Shown: positions 26,724 to 36,315 of the stretch, piece after piece | Numbering within the stretch: the first letter of the stretch is position 1 | Layout: each line of letters begins with the position of its first letter | DNA from: Azospirillum thiophilum | GTDB taxonomy: Bacteria; Pseudomonadota; Alphaproteobacteria; Azospirillales; Azospirillaceae | Length of the DNA: 64,000 nt | Assembly (NCBI RefSeq): GCF_001305595.1 | Contig: NZ_CP012401.1 | Location: 1,623,001-1,687,000, forward strand | Reading direction: 5' to 3' | The notes under the pieces: model-generated | Told to the model about the DNA's origin: nothing | The model's input: the letters and a program-made list of their open reading frames with translations, nothing else | Database searches by the model: none | Position numbers and translations under genes: made by a program

Positions 26724-28385
26724 TCAGGGGGCGTCCAGAGGCAGCCGCAGGATCACAGTGGTCCCGCGCCCGACCGAGCTGTCGATGTCGATCTCGCCGC
26801 CCAGCTTGCCGGTCACCAGGTTGAACACGGCATACAGGCCCAGCCCCATGCTGCCGGCACCGCGCCGCGTTGTGGTGAAGGGCTGGAACAGCCGCGGCTG
26901 GATGTCCGCCGGAATGCCGCGGCCATTGTCGGCGATGCGCAGCTCGACCCGCTCTTCGCCCAGCATACGGACCGACACGGTGACCCGGCCGGCCGGTCGC
27001 CCCCGTCCACCGCCCGGCATCTCGCCTTCATCCCCGTTCACGCCGGCTGCGACGACGGCTGCGACCGGCTCCGCCTCGAAGGCGTGGGCGAAGGCATTGG
27101 TCAGCAGGGCGAGAAGCACTTCGGTCAGCGCGCCGGGATAGGTGTCCAGTGCCAGCCCGTCCGGGCAATCCAGCGCCAGCCGATGGCCGGAGGCCGCCGG
27201 CTGCACCTGCACCGCCAGCACGATGTCGGACAGGTAGTCGCGCAGGTCGAATCGGCTGCGCGGGGAGCTGGCCTTGCCCTCCGTCACCAGCTTCAGGCTC
27301 TGGATCAGCGCGGCGGCGCGTTCGATGTTGGCGACCAGCAGGGTCGACACTTCGCTGGCGGTGCCGACATACTCCTGGAAGTCGCTCTTGCGCAGCTGTC
27401 CGCCCTTGAAGGTCATGATGATCGCATCCGACGCCGTCTGCAAATGGGTGGCGGCGGTCAGGGCGATGCCGACGGGTGTGTTGATCTCATGCGCGACCGC
27501 GGCGATCAGCTGGGCGATGACCGCCATCTTCTCCGCCCGGATCAGGTCGGACTGCATGCGCTCCAGATCGGCCAGGGCCTGTTCGGCCGAATCCTTGGCG
27601 GTCCGCAGCGCCTCGGCCTGCTCCTTGCGTTCGGTGATGTCGTAGAGCCAGACGATGAAGACGGGCTGGTTCTCGTAGCTGGTCCGGTCGACGGACATTG
27701 CCATCCACACCGTGCGCCCGTCCTCGCGCAGGTAATGGATCTCGTCGGAGGACGGGGCGATTTCCGGCAGCCGTTCGCCGACATGGCGGAACAACGCAGG
27801 TGCGCAGTGCTGATGCATCGCCTCCGAAGGCACGCCGAACAGTTCGATGCAGCGCTGGTTGCAATACAGCAGCTCGCCGGTCTCGGTGATGATCGACACG
27901 CCGATCGGGCTGCCGTCCAGCACCCGGCGCAGGCGGGCGGCCTGGGCGCGCGACGCCGCTTCCGCCGTCCGGGTTTCCTGCAGCGCGTCGCGCAGCCGTC
28001 GCACGGCGCGGCTCGCCTCCAGCGTCTTGTGGATGGTGGCTTCCAGGTCGGAGAAGTCGATGGGCTTGATGATGAAGTCGAAGGCGCCACGGTTCATCGC
28101 TGCGCGCACGTTGCCCAGGTCGCCATAGGCCGAGACCATGACCGCGCGGATATCGGCGTTCACCCGCGGCAGGTGGTCGAGGAGGGTCAACCCGTCCATG
28201 CCGGGCATGTTGATGTCGCTCAGCACCATGTCGATATCGGGCTGGGTGCGCAGAGTCTCCAACGCCTCCTGCCCGTCATGGGCGAACAGGAACTCCAGCT
28301 CGCCGGCGCGGACGGCGCGACGGAAGCGCTGCATGATCAGCGTTTCGACGTCCCGCTCGTCGTCGACAACCAGTATCTTGCCCAT
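26724..28385 (-). CDS. Receiver-PAS-histidine kinase protein
   Basis: A 553-residue soluble signalling protein with an N-terminal receiver (LVVDDERDVE, phosphoacceptor in LSDINMPGMDG, SAYGD, IKPIDF), a PAS domain (DGSPIGVSIITETGELLYCN, about 155-270, ending in YDITERKEQ), a coiled coil, and a histidine kinase core. The phosphoacceptor region is AAVAHEINTPVGIA. The ATPase has LRIADNGRGIPAD and GSMGLGLYAVFNL. The receiver at the front and kinase behind is the usual order for kinases that take signals from another phosphorelay. It precedes the PAS kinase/receiver pair on the same strand by about 70 bases. Confidence 0.9.
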   Translation of the reverse strand: MGKILVVDDERDVETLIMQRFRRAVRAGELEFLFAHDGQEALETLRTQPDIDMVLSDINMPGMDGLTLLDHLPRVNADIRAVMVSAYGDLGNVRAAMNRGAFDFIIKPIDFSDLEATIHKTLEASRAVRRLRDALQETRTAEAASRAQAARLRRVLDGSPIGVSIITETGELLYCNQRCIELFGVPSEAMHQHCAPALFRHVGERLPEIAPSSDEIHYLREDGRTVWMAMSVDRTSYENQPVFIVWLYDITERKEQAEALRTAKDSAEQALADLERMQSDLIRAEKMAVIAQLIAAVAHEINTPVGIALTAATHLQTASDAIIMTFKGGQLRKSDFQEYVGTASEVSTLLVANIERAAALIQSLKLVTEGKASSPRSRFDLRDYLSDIVLAVQVQPAASGHRLALDCPDGLALDTYPGALTEVLLALLTNAFAHAFEAEPVAAVVAAGVNGDEGEMPGGGRGRPAGRVTVSVRMLGEERVELRIADNGRGIPADIQPRLFQPFTTTRRGAGSMGLGLYAVFNLVTGKLGGEIDIDSSVGRGTTVILRLPLDAP

Positions 28386-28653
28386 CCCGCCTTCCTACCG
28401 CCAACCCGCCCGCCCGGCGGGCAACCCCGCCGGCATTCCGCAACAGCCGGAGCCGGGCGCCCCACCATAAGCGTGGATCGCGCCGACGGGAAGCACCGTG
28501 GCATGGGGCGCCCCATCGGTTGTGCGGCACTGTGGCAGCGAGGTCGGGATGGATCGCAAAACGGGTGCTCCCATTCGATGTCACGCACGGACAACGAGCA
28601 GGATAACATGGGATTGCAGTGCGGTGGGCCGCTTGTGCGGAAACCGTATGTGA

Positions 28654-31455
28654 TCATTCGGTGGAATCGCGCGCCGTCGATCCATCCGGTGCGGAACCGG
28701 CGAGCGGCAGCGTGAACCAGAAGGCGGCGCCGATCGAATCGCTCTTGTCCGTACCGCTCTCGCCCGAGCCGGCATCCGCCCCCCCCGGGGCGTCATCCAC
28801 CCCGATGTCGCCGCCCAGATGCTCGACGATGCGCTTGGCGATGGCCAGTCCAAGCCCGGTGCCGGCCGGCTTTCCGCTCAGCCTGTCACCGGCCTGGCGG
28901 AAGCGGTCGAACACCAGCTTGCGGTCCTTCGGCGCCACGCCGGGGCCGCTGTCGGTCACCGTCACCCGCAGCCGGCCGCCCTCCGGTCGGGCCTGCAGCC
29001 GGACCCTGCCGCCGGGTGGCGTGAATTTGGCGGCGTTGGACAGCAGGTTGACCGCGACCTGGATCACCCGGTCCTCGTCGCCGCGCACCAGCTGGAGGTG
29101 GCCGGGGATGTCGACCGACAGGGCGATGCCGCGTTCCAGGAACAGCGCCTCCGTCGCGGCCACGGCCTGGGTCAGCGCCTGGGCGGGATCGATGGACCCG
29201 ATCCGCCAGTCGAGCAGCCCGGCTTCGATCTTCGCCATGTCCAGCACCTGGTTGATCAACCGGGTCAGCCGCTCGCTCTCCTTGATGATGACGGCCAGGA
29301 ATTCCTGCCTCTGGCCGGAGTCGAGACCGGGATCGTCGTGCAGGATTTCGCTCAATGCGCGGATCGAGGTCAGTGGTGTGCGCAGCTCGTGGGTCACGGT
29401 GGACAGGAAATCGTCTTTCAGCCGGTCCAGCTCGGTCAGCCGCTCGTTGGCGGCGCGCAGTGCGTCGGTGGCGCGTTCCAGTTCCACGGTCTTCAGTTCC
29501 AGCTGGCGGCTGTGGGCGATGACGTCGCTGGTCTCGTCCAGCATGCGCAGCAGCTCCGCCGCCTCCACCGCCCCGGCGGAGACGGAGGAGGCGAGCGCCA
29601 CCCGCGCCGACGCCCCGCCGATGGCGCCGGCCAGCAGCCGCTCGGCCAGCCGCAGCCGCTCGGGCCCCGCAGGCTCCTCCGGGGCGGCGCCGACGAAGGC
29701 CTGTTCGGCGCGCTGGAGGCCGAGGAAACGGGCGACCACGCGGGTGAGATCGCCGACGCTAGCCTCGCTGCGCCAGTCCTCCGGCGCTGCCGGGATGCTG
29801 GTGGACCCAGACGACTCGAAGACGTCGACGAAGGCGACGGCCTGCGCCCGCTCCGCCGCGCCCGGCCGGTCGAACAGCGACAGGGCGACATAGGTGCCGA
29901 TGTTGGCCAGCGCGCTCCAGAACAGGGCATGGGCCAGCGGGTCCCAGCCTTCCAGGCCGAGCAGGGCATAGGGGCGCAGTGCCGTCAGTCCCCACGGCCC
30001 GTCGGCGATGAAGGAAGCGGGCAGCCAGCCCGACCGCGCGAAGCTGGGCAGCAGCAGCGTGTAGGCCCAGACCAGGGTGCCGGCGGACACCCCGCCGATG
30101 GCACCGCGCCGAGTCGCGCCCCGCCAATAGAGCCCGCCGATCAGCGCCGGGGCGAACTGCGCCACCGCGGCGAAGGAGATCAGCCCGATCGATACCAGCG
30201 CATAAGCCGAACCAGCCAGCCGGAAATAGCCGTAGCCGAACAGCAGGATCGCCAGGATGGCGGCGCGGCGGACAGCCAGCAGCAGCGGCGCCAGATCGGC
30301 GGACCGCGCCAGCGCCTTGGGCCGGGTGCGCAGCAGCACCGGCATCACGAGATCGTTGCACAGCATGGTGGAGAGCGCCACCGACTCGACCACGATCATC
30401 CCGGCCGCCGCCGACAGGCCGCCGAGGAAGGCCAGCAGGGCCAGCCATTGCGCCCCGCCATGCAAGGGCAGGGCGACGACGAACAGGTCGGGGTCGACCC
30501 CTCCGCCGAAGGTGAGCAGCCCCGACAGGGCGACCGGCAGCACGAACAGGTTGATCAGCAGCAGATAGAGCGGGAACAGCCAGACGGCACGCTCCAGGTG
30601 CCGCTCGTCCACCGATTCGATCACCATCACCTGGAACTGGCGCGGCAGGCACAGCATCGCCGCCGCCGACAGGATGGTCGTGGTGACCCATGCCCCTCCC
30701 GCTCCGCCCAGCGCGGCCTCGCTGCCCAGCAGGCGGGCGATGTCGGGGCGGGATGCCGCGGCGTCGAACAACGCTCCCAACCCGCCGTGCAGTCCCCAGA
30801 CCACGAACAGCCCGACCGCCAGGAAGGCGACCAGCTTTACCAGCGATTCCAGCGCGATGGCCGCCACCATGCCGGGATGGTGCTCCGCCGCGTCGATCTG
30901 GCGGGCGCCGAAGACGATGGCGAACAGGGCCATCGCCGCCGCGATGAGGAAGCCGGAATCGAGGAAGGGCGGGGCGGTGCCCAGCCCGCCGCCGGTCAGC
31001 ACATCGAAGCTGACGGCGACCGCCTTCAATTGCAGCGCGATGTAGGGGGTGACGCCGACAGTGGCTGTCAGCGCCACCAGCCCGCCGAGCAACGGGCTGT
31101 GGCCGTAGCGGCTGGCCAGGAAATCGGCGATCGAGGTGATGCGCTGCGCCTTGGCGATGCGCAGGATCTTGCGGAGCACCAGCGGCGCCAGCAGCATCAG
31201 CAGGGTGGGGCCGAGATAGACCGGCAGGAAGCCGATGCCCAGCGTCGCCGCCCGCCCGACCGAGCCGTAGAAGGTCCAGGTGGTGCAGTAGACCGCCAGC
31301 GACAGGGCGAAGATGGTGGGCGACGCGATGACGCTGCGCCCGGCCGCCGCGCGGCGGTCGGCCCAATGGGCGATGGCGAACAGGACCGACAGATAGGCCA
31401 GGGCGGCGATCAGGACGGTGGCCCAGCCCATGCCGACGCCCAAGCCGCTGCCCAT
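28654..31455 (-). CDS. CbrA-like sodium/solute symporter-histidine kinase
   Basis: A 933-residue fusion. The first about 530 residues are a sodium:solute symporter fold with some 13 transmembrane helices (AVYCTTWTFYGSVGRAA, LADFLASRYGHSPL-type loop, GGLSAAAGMIVVESVALSTM). A linker and coiled coil lead to a HisKA domain with the phospho-histidine in STVTHELRTPLTS (around residue 690) and an HATPase domain ending in GTGLGLAIAKRIV. Such proteins sense or transport small nutrients and phosphorylate a response regulator, as CbrA does with CbrB. The start follows GGAAGAG. It is the last gene of an operon that begins with the receiver at 33959-34360. The nutrient is unknown. Confidence 0.92.
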   Translation of the reverse strand: MGSGLGVGMGWATVLIAALAYLSVLFAIAHWADRRAAAGRSVIASPTIFALSLAVYCTTWTFYGSVGRAATLGIGFLPVYLGPTLLMLLAPLVLRKILRIAKAQRITSIADFLASRYGHSPLLGGLVALTATVGVTPYIALQLKAVAVSFDVLTGGGLGTAPPFLDSGFLIAAAMALFAIVFGARQIDAAEHHPGMVAAIALESLVKLVAFLAVGLFVVWGLHGGLGALFDAAASRPDIARLLGSEAALGGAGGAWVTTTILSAAAMLCLPRQFQVMVIESVDERHLERAVWLFPLYLLLINLFVLPVALSGLLTFGGGVDPDLFVVALPLHGGAQWLALLAFLGGLSAAAGMIVVESVALSTMLCNDLVMPVLLRTRPKALARSADLAPLLLAVRRAAILAILLFGYGYFRLAGSAYALVSIGLISFAAVAQFAPALIGGLYWRGATRRGAIGGVSAGTLVWAYTLLLPSFARSGWLPASFIADGPWGLTALRPYALLGLEGWDPLAHALFWSALANIGTYVALSLFDRPGAAERAQAVAFVDVFESSGSTSIPAAPEDWRSEASVGDLTRVVARFLGLQRAEQAFVGAAPEEPAGPERLRLAERLLAGAIGGASARVALASSVSAGAVEAAELLRMLDETSDVIAHSRQLELKTVELERATDALRAANERLTELDRLKDDFLSTVTHELRTPLTSIRALSEILHDDPGLDSGQRQEFLAVIIKESERLTRLINQVLDMAKIEAGLLDWRIGSIDPAQALTQAVAATEALFLERGIALSVDIPGHLQLVRGDEDRVIQVAVNLLSNAAKFTPPGGRVRLQARPEGGRLRVTVTDSGPGVAPKDRKLVFDRFRQAGDRLSGKPAGTGLGLAIAKRIVEHLGGDIGVDDAPGGADAGSGESGTDKSDSIGAAFWFTLPLAGSAPDGSTARDSTE

Positions 31456-31467
31456 CCGCGCTCTTCC

Positions 31468-31722
31468 CTAATGCGCCCGGCCGGCCAGCGCGGCCAGCGC
31501 GATCACCGCCGCCCAGACGCCGAACACCCAGGCATGGAACGCCGGCACCCCCAGCAGCCTGCCCTCCACCCCGAACAGGCCGAGCAGCGGCGGGTTGAAG
31601 AGCGCCGCGGCGAGCAGGAACAACCCGACAAGACGGTCGCGGCGCCGGCCGGCGTCAGGCGTCGCTTCCGCGCCCGGGTCCGGCCGCGGGTTCGGCCGCG
31701 CCGCCTGTTGCGGCGCGCTCAA
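31468..31722 (-). CDS. Small membrane protein, TTG start
   Basis: An 84-residue protein that begins at a TTG whose last two bases form part of the stop codon of the preceding gene (TTTTGA). It starts LSAPQQAARPNPRPDP in sequence, with the first residue presumably Met. Two hydrophobic segments follow: LVGLFLLAAALFNPPLLGLF and HAWVFGVWAAVIALAALAG. It ends 12 bases before the symporter-kinase start. Its place directly upstream of a symporter-type kinase, and its translational coupling, suggest an accessory subunit. I do not recognise a named family. Confidence 0.7.
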   Translation of the reverse strand: MSAPQQAARPNPRPDPGAEATPDAGRRRDRLVGLFLLAAALFNPPLLGLFGVEGRLLGVPAFHAWVFGVWAAVIALAALAGRAH

Positions 31723-33962
31723 AAGGCGCGTTCCCGTGCGGCGAGCTCGACCAGGATGTTGGCGCCGCGGATGGCGTCGTCCAGCGTCCGCACGTCGCGC
31801 TCGCGCAGCATCTCGATCATGCGCAGGAAGATTGCCGCTGTGACCAGGCTGTCGCCCAGCGCGGTATGGCGGTCGACCACGGCGATGCCCAGCCGTTCGG
31901 CGATGCCGTCCAGCGTGTGGTCGCCGTCGTTGCCCAGCAGCATGCGCGACAGCAGCATGGTGTCCAGCACCGGGCAATCGAAGGAAACGCCGGCCGCCCG
32001 TTCCTTCATCTTCAGGAATTTGAGGTCGAAGGCCGCATTGTGCGCCACCAGCACCGCGCCGGAGACGAAGCCGCGGAACTGCGGCAGCACGGCGTCGATG
32101 GTCGGCTTTCCCGCCACCATGGCGTCGCCGATGCCGTGGAAGGGGATCGATTCGGGCGGGATCGGCCGTTTCGGATCGACCAGCATGTTGAAGGTCTCGC
32201 CGGTCAGGATGCGCCCGCCGACGACGCGCACCGCGGCGATCTGGATGATCTCGTCGCCGGTGCTGGGCGACAGGCCGGTGGTCTCGGTGTCGAACACCAC
32301 GTAATGCAGCCGGTCGAGCGGCGTACGGCCCAGTTCGCTGGTCGCCAGCGGCTGGTGCAGCAGGCCGAAATCGAAGAATTCCGGACGCGCGCCGGCACGC
32401 GGGCGCGGATGGGCGGAGCGTGGCGACTGGGCCGGCGGCAGCGGCACCCGCAGCCGGGCGCGGGGCGTCCCGTCCACCATGGGCAGCGGCTCGCTCCAGG
32501 CGGTGCTGCGATGGTGCTGCAGCACGTCCCCGGCGCTCAGGCCGCCGAGGCCGCCCGGCAGGGCCTGCTCCAGCCAGCCGTCCAGCGTGGCGCTGGGCAC
32601 CGCCGCCCCTTCCCACACGAGATCGAGATAGACCCAGCGGTCGCCGTCCTGCGGCCCGGCCGCCTCCAGATCGAAGGCGGTGGCGCCGGTCAGCCCATGC
32701 ACCCGGCCGATCAGCTGGGCGAACAGCAGAACCAGGCTGTGGCTGTCGCCATGGACCCATTGCGGCAGGCCGGTCAGCGTCACCGCCAGCGGGTGGCCGG
32801 CCGGCTGGTCGGCACCGGCGCGATGGGCGACCAGGGTGATCAGGTTGTTGGAGTGGATGTCGCTCATCGGCCAGCTGCCGGTGACGACGTTGCGGTAGGA
32901 GGCGGTCACCCGTTCCAGCCGCTGGGACAGGCTGTCGCAGGATTCCAGCATGGCGCTTTCGAAGGCGGCACGCTCGCCGGGGCCGAGGTCGGGGGTGTCG
33001 TACAGCGTCTCCACCGCGGCGCGCAGGTTGGCGATGGGCGCGCGGAATCCCTCCGTCGCCTCGCGCAGCAGGGCGTCGCGCTGGCCGAGCGCCGCCAGTT
33101 CGCTGGTCGCGTCGGACAGGGTCAGGACATAGCCCGTGATGATCGGGCTCCCGAAGGCCGGCGGCCCGTCCGGTTCCGCTTCCGGCTCCTGCAGGATGGC
33201 GCTCATGCGGCCTTCCAGCAGGATGCGGCCATCGGTGGTGGCGCCGACGAACTGGGCGGTGGTGCCATGCTCGTGGGACAGGTGCCGCCCCTCGCGCACC
33301 CGCAGGCTCAGCCGTTCCAGCGTGTGGGTCACCGGCTCCGCCACCACGAAATGCAGCAGCGAGCGGCCAAGACCCAGATCCCCGGTCAGGTGCAGGATGT
33401 CGAGCGCGGTCTGGTTGTAGAGCAGGATCTGGTGTCGGGTGTTGCAGACCAGCACGCCTTCATGCAGGTCGCGCAGCACCGCGGCCAGCCGCGTCTTCTG
33501 CTCCTCCGCCGTGGCGGTCGATTCGGCGACGGTGTGGGCGATGTCCCGGCGGACCTGGGCCAGCTTGTCCGACAGGTCGTTGACCGCGCGGGCCATCGGC
33601 ACGAGGTCGCCGTAGCGGGCCAGCGGCACCCGGCCGCCGACCGCCCCCTCCGCATTGCCATGGGCGATCAGTCCGGCTTCGCGGCTCAGCGTCTCCGCGG
33701 CGCGCAGCAGACGGCGGTCGACCGTCAGCCACAGCCCCCAGACCGTGGCGGCGCAGGCCGCCGCCATCACCACCGCATAGGTCAGCAGCGGGTCCGCCGC
33801 GTCCGATCCGCGGACCGCCGCCGCCATCCCGGCCGCCAGCCCCACCAGCCCGAGGCCGGCGGCGAGGAAGGCGGGCTGCACCATGCGCCGGGGGCGGGGA
33901 GCGGTTCCGGGCTTACCGTCGGCGTCTGGACCTGCTGCGCTTTCCAGGGCCGGGATGGTCAT
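31719..33962 (-). CDS. Membrane pseudokinase-like sensor fused to a DEDDh 3'-5' exonuclease
   Basis: A 747-residue fusion. Two transmembrane helices (about 30-50 and 60-80) precede a HAMP-like segment, a PAS domain (LRDLHEGVLVCNTRHQILLY, about 160-285) and a HisKA-like stretch. There the phosphoacceptor position reads REATEGFRAP, so His is replaced by E304. After a degenerate ATPase-like region comes a DnaQ/epsilon-type exonuclease (about 552-735) with all DEDDh residues: D558 and E560 (FDTETTG), D646 (HNAAFD), H699 and D704 (HTALGD). So nuclease activity looks intact while kinase activity looks lost. It overlaps the upstream receiver gene by four bases and the downstream membrane gene. Its substrate, DNA or RNA, is unknown. 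Confidence 0.88.
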   Translation of the reverse strand: MTIPALESAAGPDADGKPGTAPRPRRMVQPAFLAAGLGLVGLAAGMAAAVRGSDAADPLLTYAVVMAAACAATVWGLWLTVDRRLLRAAETLSREAGLIAHGNAEGAVGGRVPLARYGDLVPMARAVNDLSDKLAQVRRDIAHTVAESTATAEEQKTRLAAVLRDLHEGVLVCNTRHQILLYNQTALDILHLTGDLGLGRSLLHFVVAEPVTHTLERLSLRVREGRHLSHEHGTTAQFVGATTDGRILLEGRMSAILQEPEAEPDGPPAFGSPIITGYVLTLSDATSELAALGQRDALLREATEGFRAPIANLRAAVETLYDTPDLGPGERAAFESAMLESCDSLSQRLERVTASYRNVVTGSWPMSDIHSNNLITLVAHRAGADQPAGHPLAVTLTGLPQWVHGDSHSLVLLFAQLIGRVHGLTGATAFDLEAAGPQDGDRWVYLDLVWEGAAVPSATLDGWLEQALPGGLGGLSAGDVLQHHRSTAWSEPLPMVDGTPRARLRVPLPPAQSPRSAHPRPRAGARPEFFDFGLLHQPLATSELGRTPLDRLHYVVFDTETTGLSPSTGDEIIQIAAVRVVGGRILTGETFNMLVDPKRPIPPESIPFHGIGDAMVAGKPTIDAVLPQFRGFVSGAVLVAHNAAFDLKFLKMKERAAGVSFDCPVLDTMLLSRMLLGNDGDHTLDGIAERLGIAVVDRHTALGDSLVTAAIFLRMIEMLRERDVRTLDDAIRGANILVELAARERAF

Positions 33963-34360
33963 CGGCTGGGCTCCACGGTGCCGGCCGTCGCCGGTATGCC
34001 CAGGTGGCGGCGGACGGTGGCCAGCAGGTCGCGGGTGGAGAATGGCTTGGTGATATAGTCGGTGGCGCCCAGCGCCAGACCCTTCTGCCGTTCGACGTCG
34101 CGGCTGCGCGCGGTCAGCATGATGATCGGCAGCGATTTCCAGGCCGGATTGGTCCGCAGCGTCTGGCAGACGTCGAAGCCGTCGCGCTTCGGCATCATGG
34201 CGTCGAGCAGGATCAGGTCGGGGGTGAAGGCCGCGACCGAACTCAGCGCCTCGTCCCCGTCATGGGCGATGCGCACGTCGAACCCGGCGCGCTGCATGAG
34301 GACCTGGAGCGACAGGAGGATGCTGGGTTCGTCGTCGACGACCAGGATGGTCGGCTTCAT
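33959..34360 (-). CDS. Single-domain response regulator
   Basis: A 133-residue receiver: LVVDDEPSILL, phosphoacceptor D in LLDAMMPKRDG, LTARSRD, TKPFSTRDLL. The Shine-Dalgarno CCGGAGGACG precedes the ATG at 34360. The stop overlaps the ATG of the exonuclease fusion. No output domain is present, so it probably relays phosphate from the symporter-kinase encoded at the end of this operon. The first gene of the operon. Confidence 0.9.
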   Translation of the reverse strand: MKPTILVVDDEPSILLSLQVLMQRAGFDVRIAHDGDEALSSVAAFTPDLILLDAMMPKRDGFDVCQTLRTNPAWKSLPIIMLTARSRDVERQKGLALGATDYITKPFSTRDLLATVRRHLGIPATAGTVEPSR

Positions 34361-34540
34361 GGCTGGGCGTCCTCCGGTTGCCGGTCTTGTGCCGGCTCGC
34401 TTGAATTGCGTTCGCGCCGATGATTGCGGCCGTATCGATGCGTTCGCGTCCTTGACTGTCGATGGTACAAGCAAAGAGAAGGAAGGATCAAGCCGGCCAC
34501 CCGGCTCCCCCGACCAAAGAACGGGGGTGGGAGCCCAAAG

Positions 34541-34579
34541 AAAAAGCCCGGCTGCGACCAAATGTCGCCGCCGGGCTTT
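34541..34579 (-). terminator. Terminator of the SPOR-protein gene
   Basis: On the minus strand the stem AAAGCCCGGC (34570-34579 read backward) pairs with 34543-34552 and runs into TTTTT at 34545-34541. It lies 60 bases after the stop at 34640. Confidence 0.8.
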
Positions 34580-34639
34580 CGGTTGGAGGACACGGTGTCG
34601 CAGGCGCGGAACCGATGCCGCGCCCGGCTCCGCCGCGGA

Positions 34640-35764
34640 TCAGCGGGCGGTCACGACGACCGGGTTGAGCCCCATCTTAGACTTCAACTGTTCCGCCTCG
34701 CGCTTGGCCGCGGCCGGATCGGCGAAGCCGCCGACGCGAACCGCGCGCCAGGACCGGTTGGACCCGTCGGTCCAGTCCACCGTATAGGCCTGGAACCCGC
34801 TGCCCTGCAGCCGATGCGCCAGCGAATCGGCGTTGGCCGTCATCTGGAAGGTGCCGACCTGAACGGTGTAGCGCCCGGCCGGCGGAGTTGCGGTGGCCGA
34901 GGCCTTGGCTGCCGGCGGCGCGGCGGGTGCGGCCGGCGTTGCGGTGGCGGCTGGCGGGCGCTTGGCCTCCTTCGGCGGTGCCAGCATCGCCTGGAGGGAG
35001 CCGGTGTCGGCCGACTCGCCTGCCGCCGTTTCCCTTGCCGGATCCTTTTGGGCGGGCTGGGCGGGCGCCGGTTCAGGCTTGGCTGCTTCCGGTTTCGGCG
35101 GGGGCGTGTCGGCCGGGGCGGCGGCGCGCGGCTTCGGGGCTGCGGCGGGTGCCGTGGCCGGAACCGACGGAGGTTCCGGCACCTTCAGCACCGGCGGCGG
35201 GTTGGCCGGCAGGGCGGCAACCGGCGGCGGCGGCGCGGCGGATGCCGCGGGCGGCGGTGCAGAGGGAGGCGCCGAATGCGGTGCTGCGGTCTGGCCCGCC
35301 GGCCGGCCGATCATCGCCTCCGGTGCGCCGCCATTGGATGCCGCGCCATTGGCCGGGGCCGCATTCGACGGTGCATTTGAAGGCGCGCGGGTGATGGCGG
35401 GGGCAGGCACCATCGGTGCCGAGGAGTCGGCCGTCGTCTCCGGCACGTCGCTGCCAGAACCGAGGACGACCACGGCGACGGCGATGCCGCCGGCAGCCAG
35501 CAGGGCCAGCGCGATCTTGCCCACCGGCAGGCTGCGGCCGGCCGGCTCCTCCTCCTCGTCCTCGATGTCGTCGGCCTGCGGATCGGCCCGCAGGTCCTCG
35601 TTCAAGGCGCGAAGCAGCTTGGCGATGTCCTCGTTCTCCGGCGGGGGAGCCTCGGAAGGTTTGCCGTTGGCCTTCATCTCGTCCTTGAAAGTCGGTGTCG
35701 TCAGGGTGGGGGCCTGACGGGGCGGGGGCTTGAGCGTCACGGGGGACCTGCGCTTGCCCGTCAC
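34640..35764 (-). CDS. SPOR-domain peptidoglycan-binding membrane protein
   Basis: A 374-residue bitopic protein. It has an acidic cytoplasmic region (ENEDIAKLLRALNEDLRADP, DIEDEEEEP), one transmembrane helix (GKIALALLAAGGIAVAVVVLG, about 83-103) and a long Pro/Ala-rich periplasmic linker. The C-terminal about 75 residues are a SPOR domain (YTVQVGTFQMTANADSLAHR, WRAVRVGGFADPAAAKREAE). SPOR domains bind denuded glycan at the septum, so this is a likely division or cell-wall protein. It is preceded by tatA and followed by a good terminator. Confidence 0.88.
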   Translation of the reverse strand: MTGKRRSPVTLKPPPRQAPTLTTPTFKDEMKANGKPSEAPPPENEDIAKLLRALNEDLRADPQADDIEDEEEEPAGRSLPVGKIALALLAAGGIAVAVVVLGSGSDVPETTADSSAPMVPAPAITRAPSNAPSNAAPANGAASNGGAPEAMIGRPAGQTAAPHSAPPSAPPPAASAAPPPPVAALPANPPPVLKVPEPPSVPATAPAAAPKPRAAAPADTPPPKPEAAKPEPAPAQPAQKDPARETAAGESADTGSLQAMLAPPKEAKRPPAATATPAAPAAPPAAKASATATPPAGRYTVQVGTFQMTANADSLAHRLQGSGFQAYTVDWTDGSNRSWRAVRVGGFADPAAAKREAEQLKSKMGLNPVVVTAR

Positions 35765-35949
35765 GGCGGGCCGGCTGGAAACGACAAGGGGCCTTCCGGC
35801 GGACGGGGCCGTGGGACACGGACCGGCGGCGGAAAGCCCCTTCTCCTTATCGTATTTTGCCGCCCCATCAAACCGCCAAGCGGTCGCGCCCGGCGGTCGG
35901 GCGATACGAAAGAAGGGACTTCCCGCCGGGGGTGTTCATCCCCGCCGGA

Positions 35950-36225
35950 TCAGCCCTGCTGCGGCTTGGCCGGGTCGGCCGGCGGCTGGGGCTGGGGCGC
36001 GGTGGACGCGGTCGGCTGGGCGGCCGGATTGATCGCGGCGGGCGGCACCTGGGTGGTGGCGTTCGTGGCCGCGGTCTTCTCGTCCTCCTCGTCCTTCAGG
36101 CCGGACTTGAAGGCCTTCACGCCCTTGGCGATGTCGCCCATCACGTTGGGCAGCTTGCCGGCGCCGAACAGGAGAAGCACGATGACCAGAACGATCAACC
36201 AGTGCCAGATGCTGAAACTGCCCAT
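35950..36225 (-). CDS. tatA: Sec-independent translocase subunit TatA
   Basis: A 91-residue TatA. The N-terminal membrane helix with the FG hinge ([22 protein letters not shown]) and the amphipathic helix ([20 protein letters not shown]) are diagnostic. The tail is Pro/Gln-rich and disordered. TatA forms the oligomeric pore with TatBC for export of folded, twin-arginine proteins. tatB and tatC are not in the next genes, which differs from the common tatABC operon. The Shine-Dalgarno is not strong; the ATG directly opens the helix. Confidence 0.93.
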   Translation of the reverse strand: MGSFSIWHWLIVLVIVLLLFGAGKLPNVMGDIAKGVKAFKSGLKDEEDEKTAATNATTQVPPAAINPAAQPTASTAPQPQPPADPAKPQQG

Positions 36226-36315
36226 CGATCAATACCTCTGCAATTCGGTCGGAGCGGACGACGTCGCGATCGTCCCCCCAATGTGAGTGCCTCCTCCGCG
36301 CCGCACAAGAGGCGG

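Noticed and set aside
28819..32304. 1,161-codon plus-strand open frame opposite the symporter-kinase and exonuclease genes
   Set aside because: Gln/Arg/Gly-rich low-complexity translation; all known motifs lie in the minus strand.
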